64,000 bases of DNA from JABAAI01 sp965261955 (GCA_965261955.1 CBDHEM010000069.1:1116001-1180000), one strand, 5' to 3'. Positions 44,710 to 53,470 are shown, numbered from the stretch's first letter. Numbers and translations are program-made. Notes: a model not told the origin generated them from the letters alone.

Positions 44710-44713
44710 TTTA
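44710..44713. other. Left target-site duplication of IS copy D
   Basis: TTTA here and at 46018-46021. In intact units the sequence reads through as AGTTTATTATGG, so the insertion point is certain. Confidence 0.9.
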
Positions 44714-46017
44714 TGACCTTCCCCCAATATTTTGTACAGTCTTTTTTAGCTTTTTTTTCATTAAGCAGCATAATATTCTTCCTCAAATTTGATAGGACTC
44801 TTATATCCTAAAAATGAATGTTTTCTATTTCCAGGCCTATTATAAAATACCTCAATATACTCAAAAATATTCCTCCTAACTTCAAATATATTTAGATATG
44901 TATTTTTATGTACCTCCTCTATTTTTAAACTCCCAAAAAAAGACTCCGCAACAGCATTATCATAGCAGTTACCTTTGCGGCTCATACTGGATACAAATCC
45001 ATATTTATCAAGCTTGCTCCTAAATTGATAACTCGCGTATTGACTTCCCCTGTCAGAATGAAAAATCAGACCCTTCATAGGCTTATTTTAAGGGCTTATT
45101 TTGAGAAACGGCTCTGTCCAAAGCTTCTAGGCGAAGCTTATAGGACCATTTCTGTTCTCATGTGATCTGTAAGAGACCAACCAACTATTTTTCTGCTACA
45201 TAAATCAAGTATCACGCATAGATATAACCAACCTACGGCTGATTTAATGTAAGTAATATCAGAAACCCAGACCTTATTAGGTTCAAGGATATTAAATTCC
45301 TGTCCTAGTAGGTTCTTAGAAATAGGGTAAGCATGAGCTGAATTTGTAGTCAGAACCTTGAATTTAGGCTTAATTTGGACAGAAAGTCCTATATTTCTCA
45401 TGACTTTAGCTACTCTATTTTCTGAAACCTTACATCGCATATCATGCAATTCTGACGTAATCCTTGGAGAGCCATAAATACCCTTAAACTTATGAAAAAT
45501 ATCTCTAATCATATTTTCAAGTTTTTGTGTCTCGAAAGCCCTTTTACTTGTTTTATGTTTTACCCAAACATTAAAACCGCTCCTTGAAATAGTGAATAAA
45601 GAGCACATTTTCTGCACAGGAAATGAGGAGCGATGTTTCTTAATAAATTGAAACTTCATTTCTGTGGTTTTATGAAAATGGCTACCGACTTTTTTAAGAT
45701 ATCCCTTTCTTGACGAAGTTCGGAATTCTCTTTGCGAAGCCTAGATAATTCCGCCTCTATAGAACGATTAGGATCAGAGTTATTAAACTCATATTTCCTA
45801 CGCCATTTATAGAGTGTAGTTTCAGATACCTCAAAAGCTTCACTGACCTCTTTTGCTAATCTCTTCTTTTTGATCCAGTAGTCTACCGTATCCTTCTTAA
45901 ATTGTTCATCATAGCGTTTAGCTGACGCCTTGATAGTGTTTGTTTCGATCTTATAAAACCCATGTTCTCTTCCTCTATAACTTAAAGTGGACTGTCCACT
46001 CTTTTGGGGGAAGGTCA
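44714..46017 (-). mobile_element. IS3-family element, copy D (complete, with target duplication)
   Basis: 1304 bp with TGACCTTCCCCCAA at both ends (inverted), flanked by TTTA. It interrupts a coiled-coil unit and is therefore the youngest insertion here. OrfA (reading 45656-46018) lacks an ATG at the place where copy A has one (ATG to ATC), and OrfB is broken by two 13-bp insertions, so it is not autonomous as read. IS3-family elements usually make OrfAB by -1 frameshifting. Confidence 0.95.
44761..45659 (-). pseudogene. IS3 OrfB transposase, frameshifted (copy D)
   Basis: N-terminal 173 residues to LTDHMRTEMVL (with KVWVSDITYI) and C-terminal 105 residues from KGLIFHSDRGSQYASYQFR to FEEEYYAA, in different frames. 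The break is the segment 45080-45145 with the two 13-bp insertions that copy A also carries. The DDE residues are all present at the sequence level. Confidence 0.9.
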
Positions 46018-46018
46018 T
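45656..46018 (-). CDS. IS3 OrfA (helix-turn-helix subunit), start uncertain
   Basis: About 95 residues of the OrfA type: AKRYDEQFKKDTVDYWIKKK, VSEAFEVSETTLYKWRRKYE (HTH) and a C-terminal leucine zipper (EAELSRLRKENSELRQERDILKKS). The normal start METNTIKAS is IETNTIKAS here, so translation would have to begin elsewhere. It overlaps OrfB by four bases (ATGA-type), as expected for IS3 elements. Confidence 0.75.
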   Translation of the reverse strand: MTFPQKSGQSTLSYRGREHGFYKIETNTIKASAKRYDEQFKKDTVDYWIKKKRLAKEVSEAFEVSETTLYKWRRKYEFNNSDPNRSIEAELSRLRKENSELRQERDILKKSVAIFIKPQK

Positions 46019-46021
46019 TTA
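46018..46021. other. Right target-site duplication of IS copy D
   Basis: TTTA, the counterpart of 44710-44713. Confidence 0.9.
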
Positions 46022-46092
46022 TTATGGACTGTTTACGAATAGCTGAAAATTGCTATTCAATCAAGTGAATAAATACAACACCTAATGTACTT

Positions 46093-46416
46093 CTACTTCA
46101 AAACAGCAATGATGATACCAATACTCGCTAATTGCAGACCAGCTACCCACATGATAATATGGGCTTTGGAATTTGCAATGTCTGATTTTAGCTCTGTTCT
46201 GAGATTGACAATGTCTGACTTTAGCTCTGTTCTGAGATTAGCAATTTTAGTTTCTAATTTGGCGATATCTGTCTTCAGCTCTGTTCTGAGCTGAGCAATT
46301 TTGGTTTCTATCTTAGCAGTATCTTCCTTGGTAGCATAGTGAAGTTCGGGCGCAACAAAGGGGAGGGGTGGACGCTTGGGTCTAGTTCCCGCTCTGACTT
46401 TTGTCCTGACAGCCAC
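46093..46416 (-). CDS. Tail-anchored coiled-coil protein, paralogue 7 (long form)
   Basis: 107 residues, the longest copy: two 18-residue repeats plus an 11-residue unit (VNLRTELKSDI). GTG start six bases after TATACA, with TTTACA 17 nt further (46423-46451). The head is MAVRTKVRAGTRPKRPPLPF. Its downstream region belongs to the unit that IS copy D entered. Confidence 0.75.
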   Translation of the reverse strand: MAVRTKVRAGTRPKRPPLPFVAPELHYATKEDTAKIETKIAQLRTELKTDIAKLETKIANLRTELKSDIVNLRTELKSDIANSKAHIIMWVAGLQLASIGIIIAVLK

Positions 46417-46901
46417 GAATGCTGTATATCACAGCTAACCCATACTGTAAAGGTTAAATATCACAACGGAAGGTACGAAAGGTGATTTTGGGAGGGGTGG
46501 TCTTTGTTTTAATAAAGTCTACCATATCGCTCGGTACGTCGGAACAAATTTTAGAGATACCTACTCTATTCGCAACAGTCCCAATGAAGGTCTATTTACA
46601 CCCTTGAAAATTGCACGTCTAAAATGCTTTAAATCGGCACTTCACAGCACTCTATTTGTAATTATTTACATTTTACAAAGCCCCATGAAATGCCTCAAAC
46701 CGGCGTTTTACAACATTACTTCTGTCTTTCGTATTCTTTTTCCAACAGTCCTAGGAACTCCCAGTAAATCAGCATTCTTTTTTCATGAAAAGCTGTCTTG
46801 CTTTGATTTGGTTTCACAATACAGCTAAACGCATAATATTGAACTGTCGATAAATAATTGACTCACACTTCACAATATCACTCTATAGTAGAGTCTATTC
46901 T
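46417..46901. other. Intergenic: promoter of paralogue 7, unit edge, repeats
   Basis: Holds the paralogue 7 promoter, the end of the repeat unit (to about 46584, CTATTCGCAACAGTCCC), then GTTGC-type repeats at 46588-46750. Nothing else is recognised before the lipoprotein gene. Confidence 0.5.
46588..46750. repeat. Two adjoining degenerate GTTGC-ended repeats, copy 5
   Basis: Blocks typical of the family (TAAAATGCTTTAAATCGGCA, TACATTTTACAAAGCCC, then AAATGCCTCAAACCGGCG and CCAACAGTCC) are repeated once. More diverged than copies 2-4. Confidence 0.5.
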
Positions 46902-47252
46902 ATGTTTTTCAGAGTGCAATCTATCTCCCGCTATGCTTTAGCTTTGGGTATTCTTTTTTCAGTTGTTGCTTGCGATTTAATCGATACAATTTCACCTCCT
47001 GCAGATCCATCCTCCCCTTTTCAAGAGTGTGACCCAACTTTCAGCCTTTACGAAGACAATCAGCATTTTATTCATCGTAGATTTATAGCTGACGATGGTA
47101 CACTTATACACAAAAAATGGTGGTTAGAGGCTGCGAGCCCCGAACATTCTCCCTGTAATCCTATAAAAGACACTATCTCTCCTCAAAATCAAAAAGAAAA
47201 GAAAAGAGAAAGGGACGGAAATGATAAGGAAAATGGCTCTACAGCTTTTTAG
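46902..47252 (+). CDS. Small lipoprotein, hypothetical
   Basis: 116 residues. A signal peptide (ALALGILFSVVAC, lipobox Cys at about 24) is followed by a Pro-rich stretch and a mature part with two Cys (QECDP, SPCNP). The C-terminus is highly charged (KEKKRERDGNDKEN). I recognise no family. It lies 5 bp before the prenyl synthase gene, so it probably heads that operon. Confidence 0.65.
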   Translation: MFFRVQSISRYALALGILFSVVACDLIDTISPPADPSSPFQECDPTFSLYEDNQHFIHRRFIADDGTLIHKKWWLEAASPEHSPCNPIKDTISPQNQKEKKRERDGNDKENGSTAF

Positions 47253-47257
47253 AAAGT

Positions 47258-48196
47258 GTGTCTCCAAACTTACAGATCAAAAAAACGCTCAATGAAATCG
47301 CAGAAGCTTTTTCTTCCTTTCTTGAGAAAGAGATTATACCAACTCTTCGCGCTCTCTCTGTTCCTCAATTAGCAGAGCCCATTATATACAGCCTGAGTGG
47401 CCGAGGAAAACGAATACGACCTTGTCTTGTTTTTCTTTGCGCTGGTTTAACAGCAGATGTAGATAAAAATAAAAGTGCTTTTTACGTCGCTTCTGCTGTG
47501 GAAGCCATTCACACCTATTCACTCATACACGATGATTTACCAGCTATGGATAACGATGAAATCCGTAGAGGTAAACCCACTTGCCACATTCAATTTTCAG
47601 AGTGGGCCGCTATTTTAGCAGGAGATGGGTTGAACAGCCTTGCTTTTGAATTCCTTGTGAAAGCATCACAAGAAGACCCGTCTCTAAATCTCCAAGGTCT
47701 TATTCTAAGCCTTTCTAGAGGCTGTGGTGTAGAGGGTATGGTAGCTGGGCAGGCGATGGATCTCAACTATGAAAAAGAAAAGACGGTGGCGAAACAACCT
47801 CAAAAAGCCCCTTCTCTTCTACAAGAAATTCATCATAAAAAAACAGCTGCTCTCTTTTCTACTTGCTGTGAACTGGGAGGAATGTTATCGGGGTGCACAA
47901 ATACTAGTGAATATAGAAAGTACGGAATCCAATTAGGTATGCTATTCCAAATTAAAGATGATCTTCTGGACAAAAGTGGAAACACAAAGCTTATGGGTAA
48001 GGCAACTAAAAAAGATACAAATAAACTCAGTTATCCCAATGTCTTTGGTCTAGAAAGAAGCCAATTGATGTGCCAACAATTGCAAGAGGAAATTGAAATA
48101 TTGGCTATCAAACTGGAAGAGGGACCACGACAAGAAAAAAGCTATACTCTTGAATTGAAAAACCTAGGTCATTTTTTATCGGCAAGAAACTCCTAA
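47258..48196 (+). CDS. ispA: Polyprenyl (farnesyl/geranyl) diphosphate synthase
   Basis: 312 residues, GTG start. It condenses IPP with allylic diphosphates to make short-chain prenyl diphosphates. The first Asp-rich motif is HDDLPAMDND (chain length: the DDxxxxD spacing of bacterial FPP synthases), RRGKPTCH follows, and the second Asp motif is IKDDLLD. GKRIRPCLVFL near residue 49 is the substrate-binding Lys/Arg region. An FPP/GPP-type product is inferred from the motif, not proven. The SPL-like gene follows after 1 bp, so they are coupled. A slightly later start cannot be excluded. Confidence 0.88.
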   Translation: MSPNLQIKKTLNEIAEAFSSFLEKEIIPTLRALSVPQLAEPIIYSLSGRGKRIRPCLVFLCAGLTADVDKNKSAFYVASAVEAIHTYSLIHDDLPAMDNDEIRRGKPTCHIQFSEWAAILAGDGLNSLAFEFLVKASQEDPSLNLQGLILSLSRGCGVEGMVAGQAMDLNYEKEKTVAKQPQKAPSLLQEIHHKKTAALFSTCCELGGMLSGCTNTSEYRKYGIQLGMLFQIKDDLLDKSGNTKLMGKATKKDTNKLSYPNVFGLERSQLMCQQLQEEIEILAIKLEEGPRQEKSYTLELKNLGHFLSARNS

Positions 48197-48197
48197 G

Positions 48198-49325
48198 ATG
48201 TATGATATAAAGGAAATCCAACGCATTTACATAGACGAAAGTCTTAGGGATGGAGTTTTAGCACAAAATATTCTCCAAAATATTCTCCATCGAAGGGAAA
48301 CAGAGACAACACAGATTGAATATGTAACTGATCCTAATTCTATACTAAAGAAACATAGAATAGCAGGAGATCAAAGTTCTCACCAAGAGCTACTAGTCTA
48401 TCCTTTTAGGGGACGCTTTTTTTCATCCTGTCCCGGCTCAGATGGTATGGTTTGTTGCCAGTACTTTGTGATTCATTTAGGGCAAGGTTGTCTTTACGAT
48501 TGCCAATACTGCTACCTTCAAGGCTTTTTGAATAACCCTCTCATGACTCTGCATGGCAATATAGAGGATGTCTTTTTAGAAATTGATAAGATCACTCATG
48601 GGAAAAAAAATCCATTTCGTATGGGAACAGGGGAATATACGGATTCCCTTGCTCTAGAGCCCCTAACGGGTCAGGCTGCTCTCATGGTGGATTACTTTTC
48701 TAAACTCCCCAATGCAACGCTAGAGCTAAAAACAAAATCACCCCATGTGGACGGCCTTCTGAACTTAGAACATAAAGGTCGTACGGTGATTTCTTGGTCT
48801 CTTAATCCGGAAACAGTTATCGAACAAATTGAAAAAGGAACGGCTAGTTTGGAACAACGTCTGATCGCAGCACAAAAAGCACAAGAAGCAGGCTATAAAG
48901 TAGCTTTTCATTTAGATCCACTTATCTATTTTGAAGATTGGAAAAAGCAATATCATAATCTTATTGAGACTATATTTAATTTTATCAATCCAAACGCCAT
49001 AGCTTGGATGTCCATTGGTAGTTTTCGCTATACTTCCTCTTTAAAGGAAGTGATTCAAGCTCGCTTCCCCCAAGACACTTTAATTCGTCAAGGAGAGATG
49101 AGCAGGGGAAGTGATGGAAAATATCGTTATTATAAAAATCAGCGACAAGAGATGTTTCTTTCTCTAAAAAAAAAGATTGAATCCGTAGACCCAAATATTT
49201 TCCTCTACCTTTGCATGGAGAGTAAGCGCATGTGGCAAAATGTATTTGGCTTTATTCCAGAAACTGGTAAAGAACTCGATTCTCTTTTCGAAAAACGCCA
49301 ACAGTACCTTCGCAATATAAAATAG
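48198..49325 (+). CDS. Spore photoproduct lyase-like radical SAM protein
   Basis: 375 residues. The [4Fe-4S]/SAM motif is CLYDCQYC (Cx3Cx2C) near residue 98-105, preceded by HLGQG. SPL repairs the spore photoproduct thymine dimer by radical chemistry; family relatives also occur in non-sporulating bacteria with unknown repair substrates. The AHNALE/WSLNP-type TIM-barrel strands (TVISWSLNPE, VAFHLDPLIYF) and the C-terminal FLYLCMESKRMWQNVFG, with a conserved Cys, fit the SplB group. The organism need not form spores. Coupled to the prenyl synthase gene. Confidence 0.82.
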   Translation: MYDIKEIQRIYIDESLRDGVLAQNILQNILHRRETETTQIEYVTDPNSILKKHRIAGDQSSHQELLVYPFRGRFFSSCPGSDGMVCCQYFVIHLGQGCLYDCQYCYLQGFLNNPLMTLHGNIEDVFLEIDKITHGKKNPFRMGTGEYTDSLALEPLTGQAALMVDYFSKLPNATLELKTKSPHVDGLLNLEHKGRTVISWSLNPETVIEQIEKGTASLEQRLIAAQKAQEAGYKVAFHLDPLIYFEDWKKQYHNLIETIFNFINPNAIAWMSIGSFRYTSSLKEVIQARFPQDTLIRQGEMSRGSDGKYRYYKNQRQEMFLSLKKKIESVDPNIFLYLCMESKRMWQNVFGFIPETGKELDSLFEKRQQYLRNIK

Positions 49326-49523
49326 AATAGGTTATGTACATGCACTTTATGTCAAATCCACACTTCTATCGTTTCTATCGTTGTTCTCTCTTTGATGATA
49401 CAAGGACTCTTGTTACATAGTGAGATACATAGCGAGATACATAGCGAGAGGGGATTGACCGCAAAATAAAATTTGTTGTTGTTAGATTTTTTTACTGTGG
49501 CTCTATTCCAACATAATATATTT

Positions 49524-51317
49524 ATGCAAATAAAATTTTATTTTATACTCACTCTTTTTCTACTTCCATTTGTGCAATATGGCCAAGAGGTCCCAACAAA
49601 AATACAACCCTTACCTAGGCAAGAGCTCTCTGTTCATGATAGTAATGAAATCATCCCTACGCTGGGAAATATTGAAAATATAGTGTCCTTGAATACGCTC
49701 AAGGAGGAGTACGCCCCTCAAGTTAGTTCAAATGGACGTTACTTGGTCTTTCAGTCCGACCGACCTGGTAGTGAAGATGGGTTTAACTTATGGATTAGTG
49801 AAAATAAAAACTATAAAAGGCCTAGAGAAAAGGGACTATGGACGAAACCCATTCCTTTATCTTTTCCCCTAAAAGGACTAACTTTTTTAGATGGCAATTC
49901 CCCAAAGAAAAATCGAAGCATCTCAGATGCTTCCGCTTCTTTTTCAGTAAACACGGATCAATTTGAAGGCTTCCCTAGTTTAGTTTATAGCGCTTCTCTA
50001 GCTAGAGAATTGTATTTCAGTTTTGCTAAAACAAAAGGTGAATCTAAAGAACAATTACATAGAGGAACTCTTTTTATATATCATACCCGCTTCGAGAAAG
50101 AAAAGAATGCATGGAGCGAACCAAGCCCCATCCGTGAAATCACCAGTGATTTTGACGAGAGCATGCCTACTCTTTCTCATAAGGCAAATTATCTAGTCTT
50201 CACCTCTAATCGCCCAGGGGGATATGGTCAAGATGATCTTTGGATTAGTGAACGTAATTCTAAAACAGGTAAATGGAAGCAGCCGATAAACGCCGGAGAA
50301 AATATCAACACAAACTTTAAAGAAATAGCTCCTAGACTATCCCCTGATGGGAAAGTCCTGTTTTTTAGTTCAAACCGTCCCGGTGGTATGGGACAACATG
50401 ATTTATACATGAGTGTATATAAAAGAAATTCTTGGAGTCGTGCAAAAATTCTCCCTCATCCATTCAATAGTCCCTATGATGACGGAGGATTTAGCATGAG
50501 CCATGATGGGATATGGGCTTACTTTTCCAGTGACTGGGACAAGCATAGGAATGCAGTTGGTTTTTCTGACATCTATCGCGCACTCGTACCACTATACTTA
50601 TTTCATCCCAGTCAAATACTCTTTACAGGCCAAGTAAAAGATGGTGCATATCAAGAGACTGTGGGTGTAGAAGCAACAATCAAAATCAATTTTGGAAAAA
50701 ACACACAAATTGTAAGAAGCTGGGTTTTTACTGAAAAAAGTGGTAGTCGCACTGAGATAAATAATTTTTCAGCTTATCTAATATCTGGAAAAATATATCG
50801 TATCCAAGTGAGTTCACCCGGTTTTATTCCGCAAGAGTTTGTTCTCAACTACCAAAAGAATATACCATCAGGCAAAAAAGATAGACATGTGATTACCTTA
50901 GAAAGGATCGGAAGTAATAGAAATTTTCAAGAACGAATTCCGGTGCAAGAGGAAGGGAAATGTAAAAACGAAGAAGCTATTTGCCTAGATAAGATACGCA
51001 TCTACTTTCGTTCCAATAGCAGTCAAGTTTCGCTGTCGAAAAATCAAGACTTGCAAAAAGTAATACGTATCTTAAAGAAGCTTCCCAATCTAAAGGTAAG
51101 CATAGAAGGGCACACAGACACAAGATTTACTGAAAACTACAACAAAAAGCTTTCGCAAAAAAGAGCGCGTGCGGTACAAACTATTTTAGTTAAAGCGGGG
51201 ATAAATAAAAAACGAATCCCCATCAAGGGCTATGGTTTTCTTAAATTGGCCCGAAAAGAAAAATCTGAGAAAGATAGGGCACAAAATCGTCGCGTTGAAT
51301 TTATCCGCCTTCCTTAA
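49524..51317 (+). CDS. OmpA-family outer-membrane protein with PD40 (beta-propeller) repeats
   Basis: 597 residues from ATG 49524, preferred over a start 17 codons earlier because it gives a clean signal peptide (FYFILTLFLLPFVQYG) cut before QEVP. Four or more PD40-like repeats (LVFQSDRPGSEDGFNLWIS, LVFTSNRPGGYGQDDLWIS, LFFSSNRPGGMGQHDLYMS) lie between residues 80 and 360. A beta-sandwich linker follows, then an OmpA peptidoglycan-binding domain at the C-terminus (VSIEGHTDTRFTENYNKKLSQKRARAVQ, with the DAP-binding Asp and Arg). It anchors the envelope to the wall, as in Pal-like proteins. Confidence 0.88.
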   Translation: MQIKFYFILTLFLLPFVQYGQEVPTKIQPLPRQELSVHDSNEIIPTLGNIENIVSLNTLKEEYAPQVSSNGRYLVFQSDRPGSEDGFNLWISENKNYKRPREKGLWTKPIPLSFPLKGLTFLDGNSPKKNRSISDASASFSVNTDQFEGFPSLVYSASLARELYFSFAKTKGESKEQLHRGTLFIYHTRFEKEKNAWSEPSPIREITSDFDESMPTLSHKANYLVFTSNRPGGYGQDDLWISERNSKTGKWKQPINAGENINTNFKEIAPRLSPDGKVLFFSSNRPGGMGQHDLYMSVYKRNSWSRAKILPHPFNSPYDDGGFSMSHDGIWAYFSSDWDKHRNAVGFSDIYRALVPLYLFHPSQILFTGQVKDGAYQETVGVEATIKINFGKNTQIVRSWVFTEKSGSRTEINNFSAYLISGKIYRIQVSSPGFIPQEFVLNYQKNIPSGKKDRHVITLERIGSNRNFQERIPVQEEGKCKNEEAICLDKIRIYFRSNSSQVSLSKNQDLQKVIRILKKLPNLKVSIEGHTDTRFTENYNKKLSQKRARAVQTILVKAGINKKRIPIKGYGFLKLARKEKSEKDRAQNRRVEFIRLP

Positions 51318-51347
51318 ATTTTCTCTCTTTGGTAGAGTGAAGTTGAA

Positions 51348-52337
51348 ATGAAAGTAGCAATTACTGGCGGAGCGGGTTATATTGGAAGCCATATTGCTCT
51401 AGAGCTATTGGATGAAGGACACGAACTTCTTATCTTAGATAACCTTTCTACGGGTAGCCCAGAAAACGTATATCGTGATCAAAAACTCTACCATTTTTTA
51501 GAAGAAGACTATAGCTCTCAGAAAGGCCGGAAAGCTCTCAAAAATTTCCAGCCAAAAGTTGTCTTTCACTTAGCTGCTCTTAAAGCAGCTGGTCTATCTA
51601 TGGAGCAACCAGAAGAATACTGCCAGCAAAATATTCGCAAAAGTTTACAGCTCATAGAAGATCTTTCATATAACTCATGTCGTTACTTTATATTGAGCTC
51701 CACCGCTGCTGTTTACGGAAATCCTCGCTACTTACCCATTGACGAAAAGCACATCTGTGATCCTGTCAATTATTATGGTTTCACAAAAAAATATATTGAA
51801 CAAAATTTACTCTGGTTTTCTCGCTTAAACAAAATACGCTGTGCACTACTACGGTATTTTAATGCAGCTGGTTATGATTTAGCAGGTCGTGTATCTGGTT
51901 TAGAAAAGAATCCCAACAACCTCATTCCCATTATAATGGAAGTAGCTATTGCGAAAAGAGAAAAACTCACTATTTTTGGAGGAGACTACCATACATCGGA
52001 TGGTACTTGTATTCGTGATTATATTCATGTGAGTGATCTTAGTCATGCTCACTTTCTAGCCATGCAATATCTTTTAAAAACAGACCAAGATCTTAAATTG
52101 AATTTAGGAACAGAACGGGGTTACTCTGTAAAAGAAGTTTTAGAAGTCAGTGAAAAAATTTGTGGGAAAAGCATTCCCCATATCTATGGAGAAAGAAGAG
52201 AAGGAGATTCTGAAGAGTTGATTTCTAGCTCGCAGTTAGCTTATACGACTATTGGCTGGCGAGCAAAACATTCTTCCATCGAAGAAATCATAAAAAGCAC
52301 TTGGGATATGTATAAAAAGAATTATCGTGCTTTGTAA
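51348..52337 (+). CDS. galE: UDP-glucose 4-epimerase
   Basis: 329 residues, slightly under the usual ~338. The extended SDR fold begins GGAGYIGSHI (NAD-binding), with LSSTAAVYG, YYGFTKKYIE (YxxxK catalytic pair) and ALLRYFNAAGYD. It interconverts UDP-glucose and UDP-galactose for LPS or glycan synthesis. Spaced 30 bp after the OmpA-type gene and 9 bp before the lipoprotein gene, so probably an operon. Confidence 0.92.
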   Translation: MKVAITGGAGYIGSHIALELLDEGHELLILDNLSTGSPENVYRDQKLYHFLEEDYSSQKGRKALKNFQPKVVFHLAALKAAGLSMEQPEEYCQQNIRKSLQLIEDLSYNSCRYFILSSTAAVYGNPRYLPIDEKHICDPVNYYGFTKKYIEQNLLWFSRLNKIRCALLRYFNAAGYDLAGRVSGLEKNPNNLIPIIMEVAIAKREKLTIFGGDYHTSDGTCIRDYIHVSDLSHAHFLAMQYLLKTDQDLKLNLGTERGYSVKEVLEVSEKICGKSIPHIYGERREGDSEELISSSQLAYTTIGWRAKHSSIEEIIKSTWDMYKKNYRAL

Positions 52338-52346
52338 AAGAAAAGT

Positions 52347-53363
52347 ATGAAAAATAAACATTCTTTCAAAATAGCCGACACATATAGATTTTTTTTGTGT
52401 CAATTCAGTATTCTCTTTCTATTCACTCAATTTTGCTATACAAATAAAGATCGTATAAGTGACGCAGATTTTCTAATTAAAGATGGGCAGTTTGTTTCTG
52501 CCCTCCAAGAATTTTATTCTCTCCACAAAGAATACCCCAAAGACCCCAATGTTCTTAAAAACCTAGGGATGCTTCTTAGTATTAGCCCTTCTTCTTTTTT
52601 AGTTGCGAGCCATTTTATTCAACAATCTTTACAAGAAAAATTTGATAATGATTTACTGCGCCAATTATTTATTCTCTATGTACAGATGAATAGCCAAGAG
52701 CGCATTCTAACCACTGTAGAGGATATTATACGTGAGAAAGGCCTATCAAAAGAACAAAAAAGTAAAGCTCACATTGAGCATATACGCATAGCTGTGGCTT
52801 GTCTTCAGGAAAAAGAGTCTTTAAATACTATAAAAAATTTACTGAATAAATTAGAGAAAAAAGATGAAAAATTTCCTTTCTATACTTTCCTCTGTAACCT
52901 TTCTCTCAAAAGTATTGATAAAAATAATAAAAAAAAGCAACAACTTCCTTTCTTATGGGAAAGTTATTATAAAATAAAAGAAGCAAAAATCAGATGTGAA
53001 GCGCAAAGTATTTGGTTATCTCAATTACAAACTTTTTCTTCCAATGCTATTTCTCAAGAAAATCAAATAGAAAAGGAACTCTGCTTACAAAAATTTCCTA
53101 GTCTTCTCTCTATGTATCGCGAGTTTTCTCATCCTAAAGAAAATTTAAATCAGACATCAAATTTTGCAAAAAGAGCCTTTCCAACTATATTTCTAAGTGA
53201 TCCATTTCTGTTTTCTGATCCTGGACCAGAAGGCATTAAACCCCCAAGATACATCAATGAAGATAATATTACTAGTGATAGCGGTGATGAAAATAACAAT
53301 GACTCTAGTTCTCTAAAAAAATTAGATGAGGATTCATCGAATAAAAATCTATTTTTAGAGTGA
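52347..53363 (+). CDS. Tetratricopeptide-like lipoprotein, hypothetical
   Basis: 338 residues. The N-terminal hydrophobic segment (FFLCQFSILFLFTQFC) suggests a lipobox-type signal. The next region (DADFLIKDGQFVSALQEFYSLHKEYPKDPNVLKNLGML) is a TPR-like helical pair, and the middle is alpha-helical with Lys-rich repeats. The C-terminus is acidic and Asp/Ser/Asn-rich. I cannot assign a partner. Co-oriented with galE, suggesting an envelope role. Confidence 0.65.
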   Translation: MKNKHSFKIADTYRFFLCQFSILFLFTQFCYTNKDRISDADFLIKDGQFVSALQEFYSLHKEYPKDPNVLKNLGMLLSISPSSFLVASHFIQQSLQEKFDNDLLRQLFILYVQMNSQERILTTVEDIIREKGLSKEQKSKAHIEHIRIAVACLQEKESLNTIKNLLNKLEKKDEKFPFYTFLCNLSLKSIDKNNKKKQQLPFLWESYYKIKEAKIRCEAQSIWLSQLQTFSSNAISQENQIEKELCLQKFPSLLSMYREFSHPKENLNQTSNFAKRAFPTIFLSDPFLFSDPGPEGIKPPRYINEDNITSDSGDENNNDSSSLKKLDEDSSNKNLFLE

Positions 53364-53374
53364 TATTAAGTATG

Positions 53375-53470
53375 AGACTGTTGCAAAAAGTAAGAAAGAT
53401 AGAGGCATGTCATGAAACACCGATTTAAAGCATTTCAGATGGGTATTTGCTTCCTTTTTGTAATAGTGCT
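53375..53470. repeat. Dispersed GTTGC-ended repeat, copy 6
   Basis: Starts AGACTGTTGCAAAAAG and ends TTTTTGTAATAGTGCT, with AAACACCGATTTAAAGCAT inside. It lies 12 bp after the lipoprotein gene, at the start of the 5.8-kb gene-free region. Confidence 0.55.

Larger units (their letters stand above)
43384..44713 (-). repeat. Second array of coiled-coil units (units 5-6, interrupted by IS copy D)
   Basis: Same architecture as the first array. The junction GGAAGGTGCGAAAGGTGATT recurs between units (near 43378 and 44525), and GGAAGGTGGGGAAGGCGATT near 43960. The rightmost unit is split by IS copy D at 44713/46018 and continues with unit 7. Confidence 0.85.
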
